Source of the DNA: Bradyrhizobium sp. LLZ17
Lineage (GTDB): Bacteria > Pseudomonadota > Alphaproteobacteria > Rhizobiales > Xanthobacteraceae
Direction of reading: 5' to 3'
Length of the DNA stretch: 64,000 bases
NCBI RefSeq assembly: GCF_041200145.1
Contig: NZ_CP165734.1
Coordinates: 4,278,001 to 4,342,000, forward strand
In this document: in pieces, positions 1 through 8,530 of the stretch
How positions within the stretch are numbered: the first letter of the stretch is position 1
Layout of the letters: each line of letters starts with the position of its first letter
Notes under the pieces: generated by a model
Seen by the model: only the letters and a program-made list of their open reading frames with translations
What the model was told of the DNA's origin: nothing
Database searches by the model: none
Program-made: the position numbers and the translations under genes

Positions 1-1
1 C

Positions 2-430
2 TATGTGTTCCAGGACGCGCGGCTGTTTCCGCATCTCAATGTCGCGCAGAATCTCGACTATGGACGGCGGATGAATCGCGTGCTGCCCGATCCGGCGCAG
101 CACAAGCGCGTCGTCGACCTGCTCGACATCGGCGCGCTGCAAGGTCGCCGCCCCGGAAAGCTCTCCGGCGGCGAGCGCCAGCGCGTGGCGCTCGGCCGCG
201 CGCTGTTGTCCAGGCCGCGCCTGTTGCTGCTCGACGAGCCGCTCGGGGCACTCGACGAGGGCCGCAAGCTCGAGATCCTGCCCTATCTGGTGCGGTTGCG
301 CGACGAGGCCAACGTGCCGATGGTCTATGTCAGCCACGACGTCGCCGAATTGCGCCAGCTCGCGACCCAAATCGTGATGCTGAAGCAGGGGCGGGTGACG
401 TCGCTTGGCGGGGTGAAGGTGCTGACGTGA
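2..430 (+). CDS. modC: Molybdate ABC transporter ATP-binding protein ModC, 3' part
   Basis: This is the C-terminal part of an ABC ATPase; the Walker A region lies upstream of the window. The visible part starts in the Q-loop (YVFQDARLFPHL), which is typical of ModC. It continues with the ABC signature LSGGERQR, Walker B LLLLDEPLGALDE and the H-loop VSHD. ModC energises import of molybdate at the inner membrane. The protein stops about 30 residues after the H-loop, so the C-terminal molybdate-binding (MOP/TOBE) domain of the long ModC form is absent. Short forms exist, so this need not be a truncation. Other ABC importers share the motifs; the Q-loop wording is the main reason for choosing ModC. 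Confidence 0.8.
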   Translation, partial: YVFQDARLFPHLNVAQNLDYGRRMNRVLPDPAQHKRVVDLLDIGALQGRRPGKLSGGERQRVALGRALLSRPRLLLLDEPLGALDEGRKLEILPYLVRLRDEANVPMVYVSHDVAELRQLATQIVMLKQGRVTSLGGVKVLT

Positions 431-450
431 GGGTGCAGCCCGCCGCCATC

Positions 451-528
451 GTCATTGCGAGCGCAGCGAAGCAATCCAGAGTCTTTCGGCGGCGGCAGTC
501 TGGATTGCTTCGCTGCGCTCGCAATGAC
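451..528. repeat. Palindromic intergenic repeat, family A
   Basis: A perfect 30-bp inverted repeat (451-480 and 499-528, starting GTCATTGCGAGCGCAGCGAA) encloses an 18-nt spacer, between the convergent 3' ends of modC and the antiporter gene. A diverged copy with the same GTCATTGCGAG ends lies at 38632-38720. As RNA it would form a long hairpin and could act as a bidirectional terminator, but the repetition points to a REP-like mobile palindrome. Confidence 0.85.
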
Positions 529-573
529 GGGGTTGGCTCCGGCCTGCCAAACTCAATGCGGGCTGCGTAGCGG

Positions 574-2366
574 CTAAACCCCCGCCACCGACGTCCAGAG
601 ATCCGCGAGCTTGCGCCGCAGCGCTTGCCGGCGCGTCAAGGGCGCGGGCGTTTCCTCGTCTTCCGGCAGGCGGAGGCCGACGACGTTGACGCGGCCGCCC
701 GAGATGCTTCGCGCCACAAGCACGATCTCGTCCAGCGCGAGCTCGGCGCCCTCTTTCGGCGCGCGATCGAGGTTGATGTCGAACCAGTCGGCCAATGTCA
801 GTTTGGCTTCGTCCTCACTCACCTTCACGCCGTAGATCTCGGCGAGTTCGGCCAGCGTGTGTTCGCCGGAGACCATGAAGTCGCCGAGCAGATGCGGGTC
901 GGGCGCCGTGCTCGGCTGCATGTCGACGAAGAAGCGGTCGAGCGACTCGGCCTTTTCCGGCGGGGCCAGCAAATAGATGTAGTCGCCGGGCGCGATCGGA
1001 TCGGCTTCGACGGGCGTCAAGATGTTCTCGTTGCGGATCACCAGCGTCGGCTTGGACCAGGACGGGATCAGGCCGCGGCGGAAATACAGGCTCTTGGGCC
1101 GCACCGGATAGCCGACGAGCTGCTGCTCGAGTTGGCCAGGCAGGTCGAGCTCGACGCGGCGCGGCCCGCGCTCGGCGCGGGGCAGCGCCACGTGCAGCTT
1201 GCGCGCGGCGGGTGCCAGGGTCCAGCCTTGCAGCAGGAGCGAGATGATGACGACGACGAAGGCGACGTCGAAATAGAGATAGGCCTTTGACAGGCCCACC
1301 AGCATCGGGATCGAGGCCAGGAAGATCGCGACCGCACCGCGCAAGCCGGTCCAGGCGATGAAGATCTTCTCCCGCCAGTTGAAGCGGAACGGCGCCAGGC
1401 AGACGAACACGGCAAGCGGCCGTGCCACCAGCATCAGGACCAATGCGACCCCCACCGCCGGCAACGCACTGGCGCCGAGCCGGCTTGGCGAGACCAGCAG
1501 GCCGAGCAGCACGAACATCACGATTTGCGCCAGCCAGGTCGCCGCATCGAGGAAAGCCACCACCGAATTGTGCGCGCGCGTCGGCCGGTTGCCGATGACG
1601 ATGCCGGCGAGATAGACCGCGAGGAAACCCGAGGCGTGCATGATCTGCGAGCCGCCGAAGATCACCAGCGCGGCCGTGGTGACAAACGGCGCATGCAGGC
1701 CCTGCGGCAGCGCCACCTGGTTGAGCGCGATGACGACCAGGCGCCCGCCGATCACGCCGACAATGGCGCCCAGCACCGCCTCCTGCGCGAACTCCATCAG
1801 CACGTGCGTGGCCGTGCCCGTTCCTAGCGAGATGTATTCGACCAGCATCAAGGTGAGGAAGATCGCGAACGGATCGTTGGTGCCGGATTCCACTTCCAGC
1901 GTCGCACCAACACGCGGGCGCAGGCGCAGGCCCTGGGTATGCACCAGCAGGAACACCGCGGCGGCGTCGGTCGAGGCCACCACGGCGCCGACCAGCAGCG
2001 ACTCGGTCCAGTTGAGGTCGAGGGCATATTTCGCGAACGGCGCCGTGATCAGCGCGGTCAGGAGCACGCCGACGGTTGCGAGCATCACCGACGGCGCAAG
2101 CACGGTGCGGATGCTGGCAAAGCGTGTCCTTAAGCCGCCGTCGAACAGGATCAGTGCCAGCGCCACCGAGCCGACCAGATAGGTGGTGCGGACGTCGTCG
2201 AACTGCAGCTGCCCGGGTCGGAATCGCCCGCCAGCATGCCGATCGCGAGGAAGACGAGCAGCAGCGGCGCGCCGAAGCGCAACGCAAGCAGGCTCGACAG
2301 GATACCGGCCATGATCAGGACGGCGCCGAGCAGAATGGCGATGCTGACGGAATCGAGAGAGGCCAT
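574..2366 (-). pseudogene. nhaP2: Potassium/proton antiporter NhaP2/CvrA family, frameshifted
   Basis: This is a cation/proton antiporter of the CPA1 family in the inner membrane, about 597 residues once the frame is repaired. The N-terminus (MASLDSVSIAILLGAVLIMA) starts at 2366 in one frame. From QFDDVRTTYLVGS onward the protein is in another, so one base appears to be missing at about 2207-2218. Features in order are the multi-helix exchanger domain with the conserved STDAAAV aspartate, a TrkA-C-like domain (around GLIPSWSKPTLVIRNE) and a C-terminal CorC/HlyC-type domain ending near VVGLRLPEDEE. That architecture is the NhaP2/CvrA one. The break may be a sequencing indel, because both halves remain well conserved. 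The start at 2366 was chosen from the conserved N-terminus. Confidence 0.8.
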
Positions 2367-2598
2367 CCACCTTCCGGTTACAAATCGCTGGCAAATCGCT
2401 GGCAAATCACTGGAATGGCATCCTTATCGTCGGCAGACTCCCGCGCCAACATATTTTCTCCCGCTCGCGGCGATCTGCCCGTATTTTGCGGCCTTAACGC
2501 GCGTCGGAGGGCGGTGTATCGATGGTCCCGCCGCTGCCTTTGTGGGATTCTGCTTCTCCCTCGAATCAATCCCGACCGCTTCCCGACGAGACCTCCGG

Positions 2599-3915
2599 AT
2601 GGACATGGACCTCAAAGACCTCATGGAGCTCGTGCAGACGACCGCGCGCGGCGTCGGGGCGGAAATCTCCTCGCCCTGGTTCTACCTGCAATTTGGTCTG
2701 ATTCTGGTGGCGACCGGGATCGCCTATGCGGCGGAGGCCGCCGTTCGCAACCGCGTCGACATGACGTCGCTGGCGATGGGCTGGCCGCTGCCGCTGCGGC
2801 ACTTCGTTCGCGTCATGGTGTCCAGCGCCTCGGCGGCGGTGTTCACCCTGGTCGTGATCATCTCGCGCATCGTGATGTACCATGCGACCTGGCCGAGCCG
2901 CAGCTATCTGCTGATGGTCGCCGCCAAGCTCGGCTTGGCCTGGCTCGCGATCCGCCTCTTGACCTCGGTGCTGCGCAACGAATTCATCGTCAAGCTGGTG
3001 TCGATTACGGCGTGGTTCGTCGCAGCGCTGTCCATCCTCGGCCAGCTCGATGCCACGGTCGAGCTGCTGGACTCCTATGCGATCGTGCTCGGCGGGCTGC
3101 GGCTGACGCCGCTGCTGGTGCTCAAGGCCGGAGCGCTCTTGATCATCGCGCTCTGGTTCACCAACGTCGCCAGCAATTTCGCCGAGAGCAAGATCAACTC
3201 GGCCTCCGACCTGACCCCGTCGATCCAGGTGCTGCTGGTCAAGATCATCCGCATCGGACTGCTCGCCGTCGCGATCGTGATCGCGCTCGGAACGGTCGGC
3301 ATCGACCTCTCGGCGCTCGCGGTGTTCTCCGGTGCCGTCGGTGTCGGCATCGGTATCGGCCTTCAGAAGATCGTGGCCAATTTCATCTCGGGTATCATCC
3401 TGCTCGCCGACAAGTCGGTGAAGCCGGGCGACCTCGTCACCATCGGCGACAATACCGGACGCATCAGCGCGATGAAGACGCGCTATATTTCCGTCGCCGC
3501 CGGCGACGGCCGCGAATTCCTGGTGCCGAACGAGGATCTGGTGACGCAGAAGGTCGTCAACTGGACCTATACCGACAAGAACACGCTGGTGAAGATCACC
3601 TTCGGCACCAATTACGATGCCGATCCGAAGCTGGTCTGCAAGCTCGCGATCGACACCGCGGCCGCCCACCCCCGCGCCCAAAAGGCCAAGCCGCCGAACT
3701 GCATCCTGACCGAGTTCGCTGAAGCCGGCATGAAGTTCTCGCTGACCCTCTGGCTCGCCGACCCCGACGGCATGGACAACGTCAGGAGCGACGTGATGCT
3801 GGCACTGTGGGACGCCTTCAAGCGCGAGGGCATCCGGGTTCCCTATCCCGTCCGCGAAATCCGCGTCCGCGGCGGCGCGCTCCCGGTGGAAACCACCGTA
3901 GAAGTCCCGAATTGA
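2599..3915 (+). CDS. Mechanosensitive ion channel, MscS family
   Basis: A 438-residue inner-membrane channel predicted to open under hypo-osmotic shock. Hydrophobic helices lie at about residues 29-48, 72-95, 102-124, 133-148, 170-190 and 211-233. The pore-lining TM3 motif GVGIGIGLQKIVANFISGI is at about 248-266. The MscS beta domain follows (KPGDLVTIGD...EFLVPNEDL...VVNWTY), then an alpha/beta C-terminal domain. The extra N-terminal helices make it a longer MscS homologue (YbdG/YnaI-like) rather than the minimal E. coli MscS. The start at 2599 is preferred over more distant upstream starts because homology to the family begins there and the upstream segment has no family-like sequence. It is transcribed away from the antiporter gene. 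Confidence 0.88.
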   Translation: MDMDLKDLMELVQTTARGVGAEISSPWFYLQFGLILVATGIAYAAEAAVRNRVDMTSLAMGWPLPLRHFVRVMVSSASAAVFTLVVIISRIVMYHATWPSRSYLLMVAAKLGLAWLAIRLLTSVLRNEFIVKLVSITAWFVAALSILGQLDATVELLDSYAIVLGGLRLTPLLVLKAGALLIIALWFTNVASNFAESKINSASDLTPSIQVLLVKIIRIGLLAVAIVIALGTVGIDLSALAVFSGAVGVGIGIGLQKIVANFISGIILLADKSVKPGDLVTIGDNTGRISAMKTRYISVAAGDGREFLVPNEDLVTQKVVNWTYTDKNTLVKITFGTNYDADPKLVCKLAIDTAAAHPRAQKAKPPNCILTEFAEAGMKFSLTLWLADPDGMDNVRSDVMLALWDAFKREGIRVPYPVREIRVRGGALPVETTVEVPN

Positions 3916-4043
3916 GCCGGCTTTCGGGCGCATGCCCGCCAAGCTTGGCTTGCATGAAGGCCCGCGATCATTAAATTGGGGCCTGAAATCAGACCCTTGC
4001 GCCCACCTCGATACCGGCTCCGTGCCGAGAAGACCGCATCCGC

Positions 4044-4861
4044 ATGAGCTACGTCGAAGCCACCGATACCTCGCTCCGCAAAACCGGACAGATCAAGCTG
4101 CATGGGCCGAGCGCGTTTGCCGGCATGCGCAAGGCGGGCGCGCTGGTGGCCAAGTGCCTCGACGAACTGACCGACATCGTCGGGCCCGGCGTGCCGACCG
4201 AGCGCATCGACCAATTCGTTCGCGACTTCGCCTTCAGCCACGGCGCCTATCCGGCGACGCTGATGTATCGCGGCTATCGCTACTCGACCTGTACCTCGCT
4301 CAACCACGTGGTCTGCCACGGCATGCCCGGCGACCGTCCGCTGAAGGAAGGCGACATCGTCAATATCGACGTCACCTTCATCCTCGACGGCTGGTATGGC
4401 GATTCCAGCCGGATGTATGCGGTCGGCCCGATCGCGCGCAAGGCCGAGCGGCTGATCGAAGTGACCTACGAAGCCATGATGCGCGGCATCGCCGCGGTGA
4501 AGCCCGGCGCCACCACCGGCGACATCGGCCACGCCATCCAGAGCTTCGTCGAGCCGCAGGGCATGAGCGTGGTGCGCGATTTCTGCGGCCACGGCCTCGG
4601 GCGCATGTTCCACGACGAGCCGAACATCATCCATATCGGCCGGCCCGGCGAAGGCGTGCAGCTCAAGCCCGGCATGTTCTTCACCATCGAGCCGATGATC
4701 AATCTCGGCAAGCCGCATGTAAAGATCTCTCCGACGGCTGGACCGCCGTGACCCGCGACCGTTCACTCTCGGCGCAGTTCGAGCACTCCGTCGGCGTCAC
4801 CGCCACCGGCGTCGAGATCTTCACGCTGTCGGAGCGGCACGGCGAGAAGCAGATCGGGTAA
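4044..4861 (+). pseudogene. map: Methionine aminopeptidase (type I), frameshifted near the 3' end
   Basis: This cytosolic metallopeptidase removes the initiator methionine from nascent proteins. The first frame (235 residues from 4044) carries the type I fold with metal ligands in NIDVTFILDGWYGDSS (two Asp), GHGLGRMFHDEP (His) and FTIEPM (Glu). After KPHVKI the frame changes. The true C-terminus (LSDGWTAVTRDRS..., FEHSVGVT..., ending at 4861) reads one frame over, which fits one missing base at about 4724-4730. The fifth metal ligand, the Glu of FEHSVGVT, lies after the break, so the truncated product would be inactive. Because the enzyme is usually needed for growth, a sequencing error or a second map copy elsewhere is likely. 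radC lies 1.8 kb downstream. Confidence 0.85.
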
Positions 4862-4888
4862 CGTGTAGCTACCGCTCGATCGCATCGC

Positions 4889-5482
4889 CTATCGCCGGCG
4901 GAACGACGACGGTGGCCGCTTGTAGGTCGCCGCAAAAGCATCGTTGAATCGGCGAACGCTGCCGAAGCCTGCGGCGAAGGCGATTTCGGCCAACGTCATC
5001 TCGGTTTGATCAATCAGACGCTTGGCTTCCTGCACGCGGCGGGTTGCCGCGATCTCGCTCGGGCTCGCACCGGCATGGCGCATGAACAAGCGCAGGAGAT
5101 GGCGAGGTCCGACCCCTAGGGCTTCCGCGAGGTCCACCACCGACGCGCGATCCAGAAAACCGTCGCCGATCAGCCGCATCCCACGTGCAACGGTGGTGGC
5201 GGTTCCCATCCAGGCCGGAGATCCTGGCGCCGCTTCCGGCCGGCAGCGCAAACACGGGCGAAAGCCGGCCCGTTCGGCGGCGGCCGCGGTAGCATAAAAG
5301 GTGACGTTCTCCGAGCGCGCCGGGCGAACCGGACAGACCGGGCGGCAGTAGATTTTCGTCGAGCGAACGCCGGAAAAGAACAGGCCGTCGAAGGCCCGCG
5401 AACGCGACAGCCGCGCCCGATCGCAGGTTTCCCGGTCGAGATGCGGGGGCAGCGCTTGCCGATGTGCCGAGCTTGTCGCCAT
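4889..5482 (-). CDS. Ada-type methylphosphotriester sensor with AraC HTH domain
   Basis: A 197-residue protein with two recognisable parts. The N-terminal Ada metal-binding domain has the four zinc cysteines at about C46, C50 (CRPVCP), C77 and C80 (CLRC). The C-terminal AraC/XylS helix-turn-helix region runs at about 100-195 (LAEIAFAAGFGSVRRFNDAF). In Ada, transfer of a methyl group from DNA phosphotriesters to the first cysteine switches on the adaptive response. Here the O6-methylguanine methyltransferase domain of E. coli Ada and the AlkA glycosylase domain seen in fused forms are both absent, so a purely regulatory role is inferred. The ATG at 5482 is chosen over an upstream GTG at 5509. 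It is divergent from the DMT transporter gene, which it may control. Confidence 0.8.
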   Translation of the reverse strand: MATSSAHRQALPPHLDRETCDRARLSRSRAFDGLFFSGVRSTKIYCRPVCPVRPARSENVTFYATAAAAERAGFRPCLRCRPEAAPGSPAWMGTATTVARGMRLIGDGFLDRASVVDLAEALGVGPRHLLRLFMRHAGASPSEIAATRRVQEAKRLIDQTEMTLAEIAFAAGFGSVRRFNDAFAATYKRPPSSFRRR

Positions 5483-5613
5483 GGCGGAAGAATAATACCC
5501 GCCCAGCACGCCGAGTAGTTGAAATCGGACTCGATCGGGCGATGAGGTCCGAATTCAGCCAGCCTGCGCCGTCGCTCTGGATCATGTTGCCGATCAACTC
5601 CGGAGCAAATCGC

Positions 5614-6549
5614 ATGAGCACACAGGCGCCACGGGCAACATTAGCGCAAACCACGATTACCCCGGAGATTGGGCTTCTGTTGCTCCTTTCTTTGATCTGG
5701 GGCAGTTCGTTCACGCTGATCAAGGTAGCGATTCCCACGGTTCCACCGTTCACGATGGTCGCCGCGCGTGTCGCGATCGCGGCAATTCTGCTCGCTTTGA
5801 TCTCCGTGGCGCAGGGACACTCACTCCCGAGACAGGGCCAGGTATGGGCTGCTCTCTTCGTCCAGGGGCTGCTGCAAAGCGCGCTGCCCTTCACCCTGAT
5901 CAGTTGGGGTGAGATTCATATCGCGAGCGGTCTTGCCGGCGTGCTCAACGCCAGCCCGCCGATGTTCGTGCTTTTGATCGCGATGATGACGCAGCGCGGG
6001 CGACGGACGATCAGCGGCCGCAAAATCGCCGGCGTCTGTCTTGGCCTGGCCGGAGTGGCGGTAACGATGGGCATCGGCGCGCTCTCCGGGATCGGCACGG
6101 CGCCGGCGCTTGCGCAATTGGCCGTGCTCAGCGCGAGCCTCTGCTACGCGCTCGCACCGATGTGGGGACAGCGGTTTTCGAAACTCCCCGCAATCGTTAC
6201 GGCGGCCGGCGCCATGACCTCCGCCGCGATCGTAATGATTCCCGCGGCCGCCATCCTCGATCAGCCCTGGCAATTGACCCCCACGGTGCAGGCGATGGCC
6301 GCGGTCCTCGGCCTTGCGATCGTCTGTACTGCCCTCGCAATGGTGATCTATTTTCGGCTGATCCATACACTAGGCCCGCTCGGCACGACCAGCGGGAGTT
6401 ACCTGCGCGCAGGATTCGCGGTGGCACTCGGCAGCGCTCTGCTAGGCGAGCGCTTTACCTGGTCGATTCTGTGCGGAATGGTGCTCATCGTGCTCGGAAT
6501 AGTGGCTGTTACAATGCCTTCGCCGAAGCGAGACGCTGGTGCCGGCTGA
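5614..6549 (+). CDS. DMT-superfamily (EamA) membrane transporter
   Basis: A 311-residue inner-membrane protein with about ten hydrophobic helices in two EamA repeats. The first begins near LLLLLSLIWGSSFTLIKVAI (residues about 21-40), the second near LSASLCYALAPMWGQRF. EamA proteins usually export small metabolites or drugs; the substrate cannot be told from sequence. The start at 5614 is preceded by a GGAG ribosome site 8-10 bases upstream. An in-frame upstream extension has no family resemblance. It is divergent from the Ada/AraC regulator with 131 bp between them, a common arrangement for a regulator and its exporter target. Confidence 0.85.
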   Translation: MSTQAPRATLAQTTITPEIGLLLLLSLIWGSSFTLIKVAIPTVPPFTMVAARVAIAAILLALISVAQGHSLPRQGQVWAALFVQGLLQSALPFTLISWGEIHIASGLAGVLNASPPMFVLLIAMMTQRGRRTISGRKIAGVCLGLAGVAVTMGIGALSGIGTAPALAQLAVLSASLCYALAPMWGQRFSKLPAIVTAAGAMTSAAIVMIPAAAILDQPWQLTPTVQAMAAVLGLAIVCTALAMVIYFRLIHTLGPLGTTSGSYLRAGFAVALGSALLGERFTWSILCGMVLIVLGIVAVTMPSPKRDAGAG

Positions 6550-6623
6550 AACCGGGCGGCTAGAACAGCGGCGCCGCAATTGGCGGTTGCAAAAGCGCCG
6601 GTCCGCGGCAATGCTGGCGGCCG

Positions 6624-7337
6624 ATGCCCGCCAAAGCCGACCACGACAAGAGCAAGCCGGAGGACGCGCCGCACTATCTCGGCCATCGCGAGCGGCTGCG
6701 CGAGCGCTTCTATAGCGCGGGAGCGGATGCGCTCAGCGACTATGAGCTGCTGGAGATGGCGCTGTTTCCGGCATTGCCGCGGCGCGACACCAAGCCGCTT
6801 GCGAAGGCGCTGATCAAGACTTTTGGTTCATTCGCCGAGGTCGTCCACGCACCGGTGGCGCGGCTGCGCAAAATCGAGGGCGTAGGCGAAGGCGCGATCA
6901 ACCAGCTCAAGCTGATCGCCGCTGCTGCGCACCGGGTCGCCAAAGGCGAGGTCAACAGCCGCAACGCTCTGTCGTCCTGGAACGAGGTGATCGACTATTG
7001 TCGCACCAGCATGGCGTTTGCCGACAAGGAGCAATTCCGGCTGCTGTTTCTCGACAAGCGCAACCAGCTCATCGCCGACGAGGTGCAGCAGACCGGCACG
7101 GTCGACCACACCCCGGTCTATCCGCGCGAGGTGATCAAGCGCGCGCTGGAATTATCCGCAACCGCGCTGATCCTGGTGCACAACCACCCCTCTGGCGATC
7201 CCTCGCCGTCGCAGGCCGACATCCAGATGACCAAGGCCATCATCGACATCGCCAAGCCGCTCGGGATTTCCGTGCACGACCACATCATCGTCGGCAAGGG
7301 TGGGCATGCGAGCCTGCGCGGGATGCGGCTGATTTAG
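6624..7337 (+). CDS. radC: RadC family protein (JAB1/MPN-like domain)
   Basis: A 237-residue protein with an N-terminal helix-hairpin-helix region ([17 protein letters not shown], about 83-99) and a C-terminal RadC/MPN domain. The JAMM metal motif [14 protein letters not shown] is complete (H186, H188, S190, D199). RadC was named as a DNA-repair gene, but that role is disputed. The family is a predicted metal-dependent hydrolase of unknown substrate. The length is close to usual for rhizobial members. The start at 6624 gives the [10 protein letters not shown] leader, a short charged extension before the conserved [12 protein letters not shown]. Confidence 0.9.
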   Translation: MPAKADHDKSKPEDAPHYLGHRERLRERFYSAGADALSDYELLEMALFPALPRRDTKPLAKALIKTFGSFAEVVHAPVARLRKIEGVGEGAINQLKLIAAAAHRVAKGEVNSRNALSSWNEVIDYCRTSMAFADKEQFRLLFLDKRNQLIADEVQQTGTVDHTPVYPREVIKRALELSATALILVHNHPSGDPSPSQADIQMTKAIIDIAKPLGISVHDHIIVGKGGHASLRGMRLI

Positions 7338-7384
7338 TTGCCGCTCACGGTTCAACTGCGTGCCCGCTGGAAGCGGATGACCGC

Positions 7385-7690
7385 TCAGTAGCAATACCGG
7401 GGATCGACGGGGACATAGCGGCCGTCGGGGCGCTGCATGTAGCAGCCGCGCTGATAGGCGTAGTATCCGGAGCGGCGGCGCTCGCCTTCGGAGGCGATTG
7501 CGGCACCCGTGCCGGCGCCGACGACGGCTCCGATCGCCGCGCCACGGCCGCCGCCAAGCGCGCCACCAACGATCGCCCCACCGACGCCGCCGAGGATGGC
7601 ACCGCCAATTGCATCCTGCGCCACTGCTTCATGGACCGGCATCGCCATGGCCACGGTCAGACACGCCGCAATTCCAAGACCACGAAGCAT
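7385..7690 (-). CDS. Small secreted glycine-zipper protein
   Basis: A 101-residue protein with an N-terminal signal peptide (MLRGLGIAACLTVAMAMPVH..., cleavage likely near AVAQDA). A glycine-zipper region follows (GGAILGGVGGAIVGGALGGG, then GAAIGAVVGAGTGAAIA) and then a Tyr/Cys-rich tail (GYYAYQRGCYMQRPDGRYVPV). Glycine zippers in this family (YMGG/OmpA-associated type) insert in or associate with the outer membrane. No specific function is known. The start at 7690 is chosen because it gives a compact signal peptide; a longer in-frame start at 7717 adds nine residues. Confidence 0.75.
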   Translation of the reverse strand: MLRGLGIAACLTVAMAMPVHEAVAQDAIGGAILGGVGGAIVGGALGGGRGAAIGAVVGAGTGAAIASEGERRRSGYYAYQRGCYMQRPDGRYVPVDPRYCY

Positions 7691-7849
7691 TCCAAGCCCT
7701 CCATTGTGCTGAAACACGTCATAGCGCCGCCAGCGGATTCGAGCCAGAACAATCGCAGATCGCGGGGTTGACGCCGTGCGCGACGGCGCCGGAGTCCGGG
7801 CTCGAAGGCATCCCAGACCGCATGCGATGCAGCCGCCGCCAACATCATC

Positions 7850-8224
7850 TCAGGGCTTGACCCAGCGCTCCACGGCTTCGACGGTGTCGGCCGGCGTCGT
7901 GTTGAAACAGATCGCCGCCTCCGGTGCGAGCCGGTGGACCAGATTCACAATTCTCTCGAACAGCAGTAGCCGTTGCCTGGGCTCGCGCAGGCCGGCTCCG
8001 ATGACGATGCAGTCGAAGCGCTCATCGCGCAACGCTGCCGTCACGCTGGCTTCCGCGGTCGCGTCGAGATCGATGAGGCAGCTTGTGACCTCGTAGCCGA
8101 GATCACGCAGGCGCAGGAGCTGCGCCTCGATATAGGTACGCACGAGCTCCGGCGTGAGCTGCGGAAACGCGCTGTAATCCGCACTTCCAGGCTCGATGCC
8201 GATCGCGAGGACGCGATTGACCAA
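7850..8224 (-). CDS. Conserved hypothetical protein, Rossmann-like
   Basis: A 124-residue soluble protein of unknown function. It alternates beta strands and helices (VNRVLAIGIEPG..., YEVTSCLIDLDATAEASV..., FDCIVIGAGLREP..., APEAAICFNTTPADTVEAV), which suggests a small Rossmann or flavodoxin-like fold. No catalytic motif is recognisable. I place the start at the TTG at 8224, because AAGGAG lies six bases upstream of it. Upstream in-frame starts lack such a site. Similar proteins are familiar from Bradyrhizobium as unnamed conserved proteins. Confidence 0.65.
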   Translation of the reverse strand: MVNRVLAIGIEPGSADYSAFPQLTPELVRTYIEAQLLRLRDLGYEVTSCLIDLDATAEASVTAALRDERFDCIVIGAGLREPRQRLLLFERIVNLVHRLAPEAAICFNTTPADTVEAVERWVKP

Positions 8225-8530
8225 GCAGGTCTCCTTGCCAAACAAACTCCATAGCTAACGGACGACCGGCCTTGCCGGTTCCCCGACTGGCGCAGTCGTG
8301 TCGTCGGCCGGCCGCTTCGGACTGCACTGCCGCAATCGGGGTTCTCGTGACCCTGGCCACAGCTGCTCCGCTGATTTCCCGCCGAGCGTGTAAGCCATTT
8401 CACATACCCCGGAGCGGCGGCCTGCCACATTCAGCGGGCCACGCCGAGAGCCCCTGCCCGCCGATGGCACGCGGCTCGCGCCTGACTTGCACGACGAACC
8501 AATATTTTATGAATTCGCGGGAGCGGGAAA
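8225..8530. other. Intergenic region, no gene seen
   Basis: About 305 bases lie between two divergent genes. Short overlapping reading frames occur on both strands but none shows family resemblance. The last 30 bases before 8531 are AT-rich (CAATATTTTATGAATTCG) and may hold the promoter of the downstream gene, but no convincing -35/-10 pair was found. Confidence 0.5.

Noticed and set aside
574..4766. Long antisense open frames opposite the antiporter, MscS and map genes
   Set aside because: They mirror the coding frames of high-GC genes and translate to Arg/Asp/His-rich sequence without domains.
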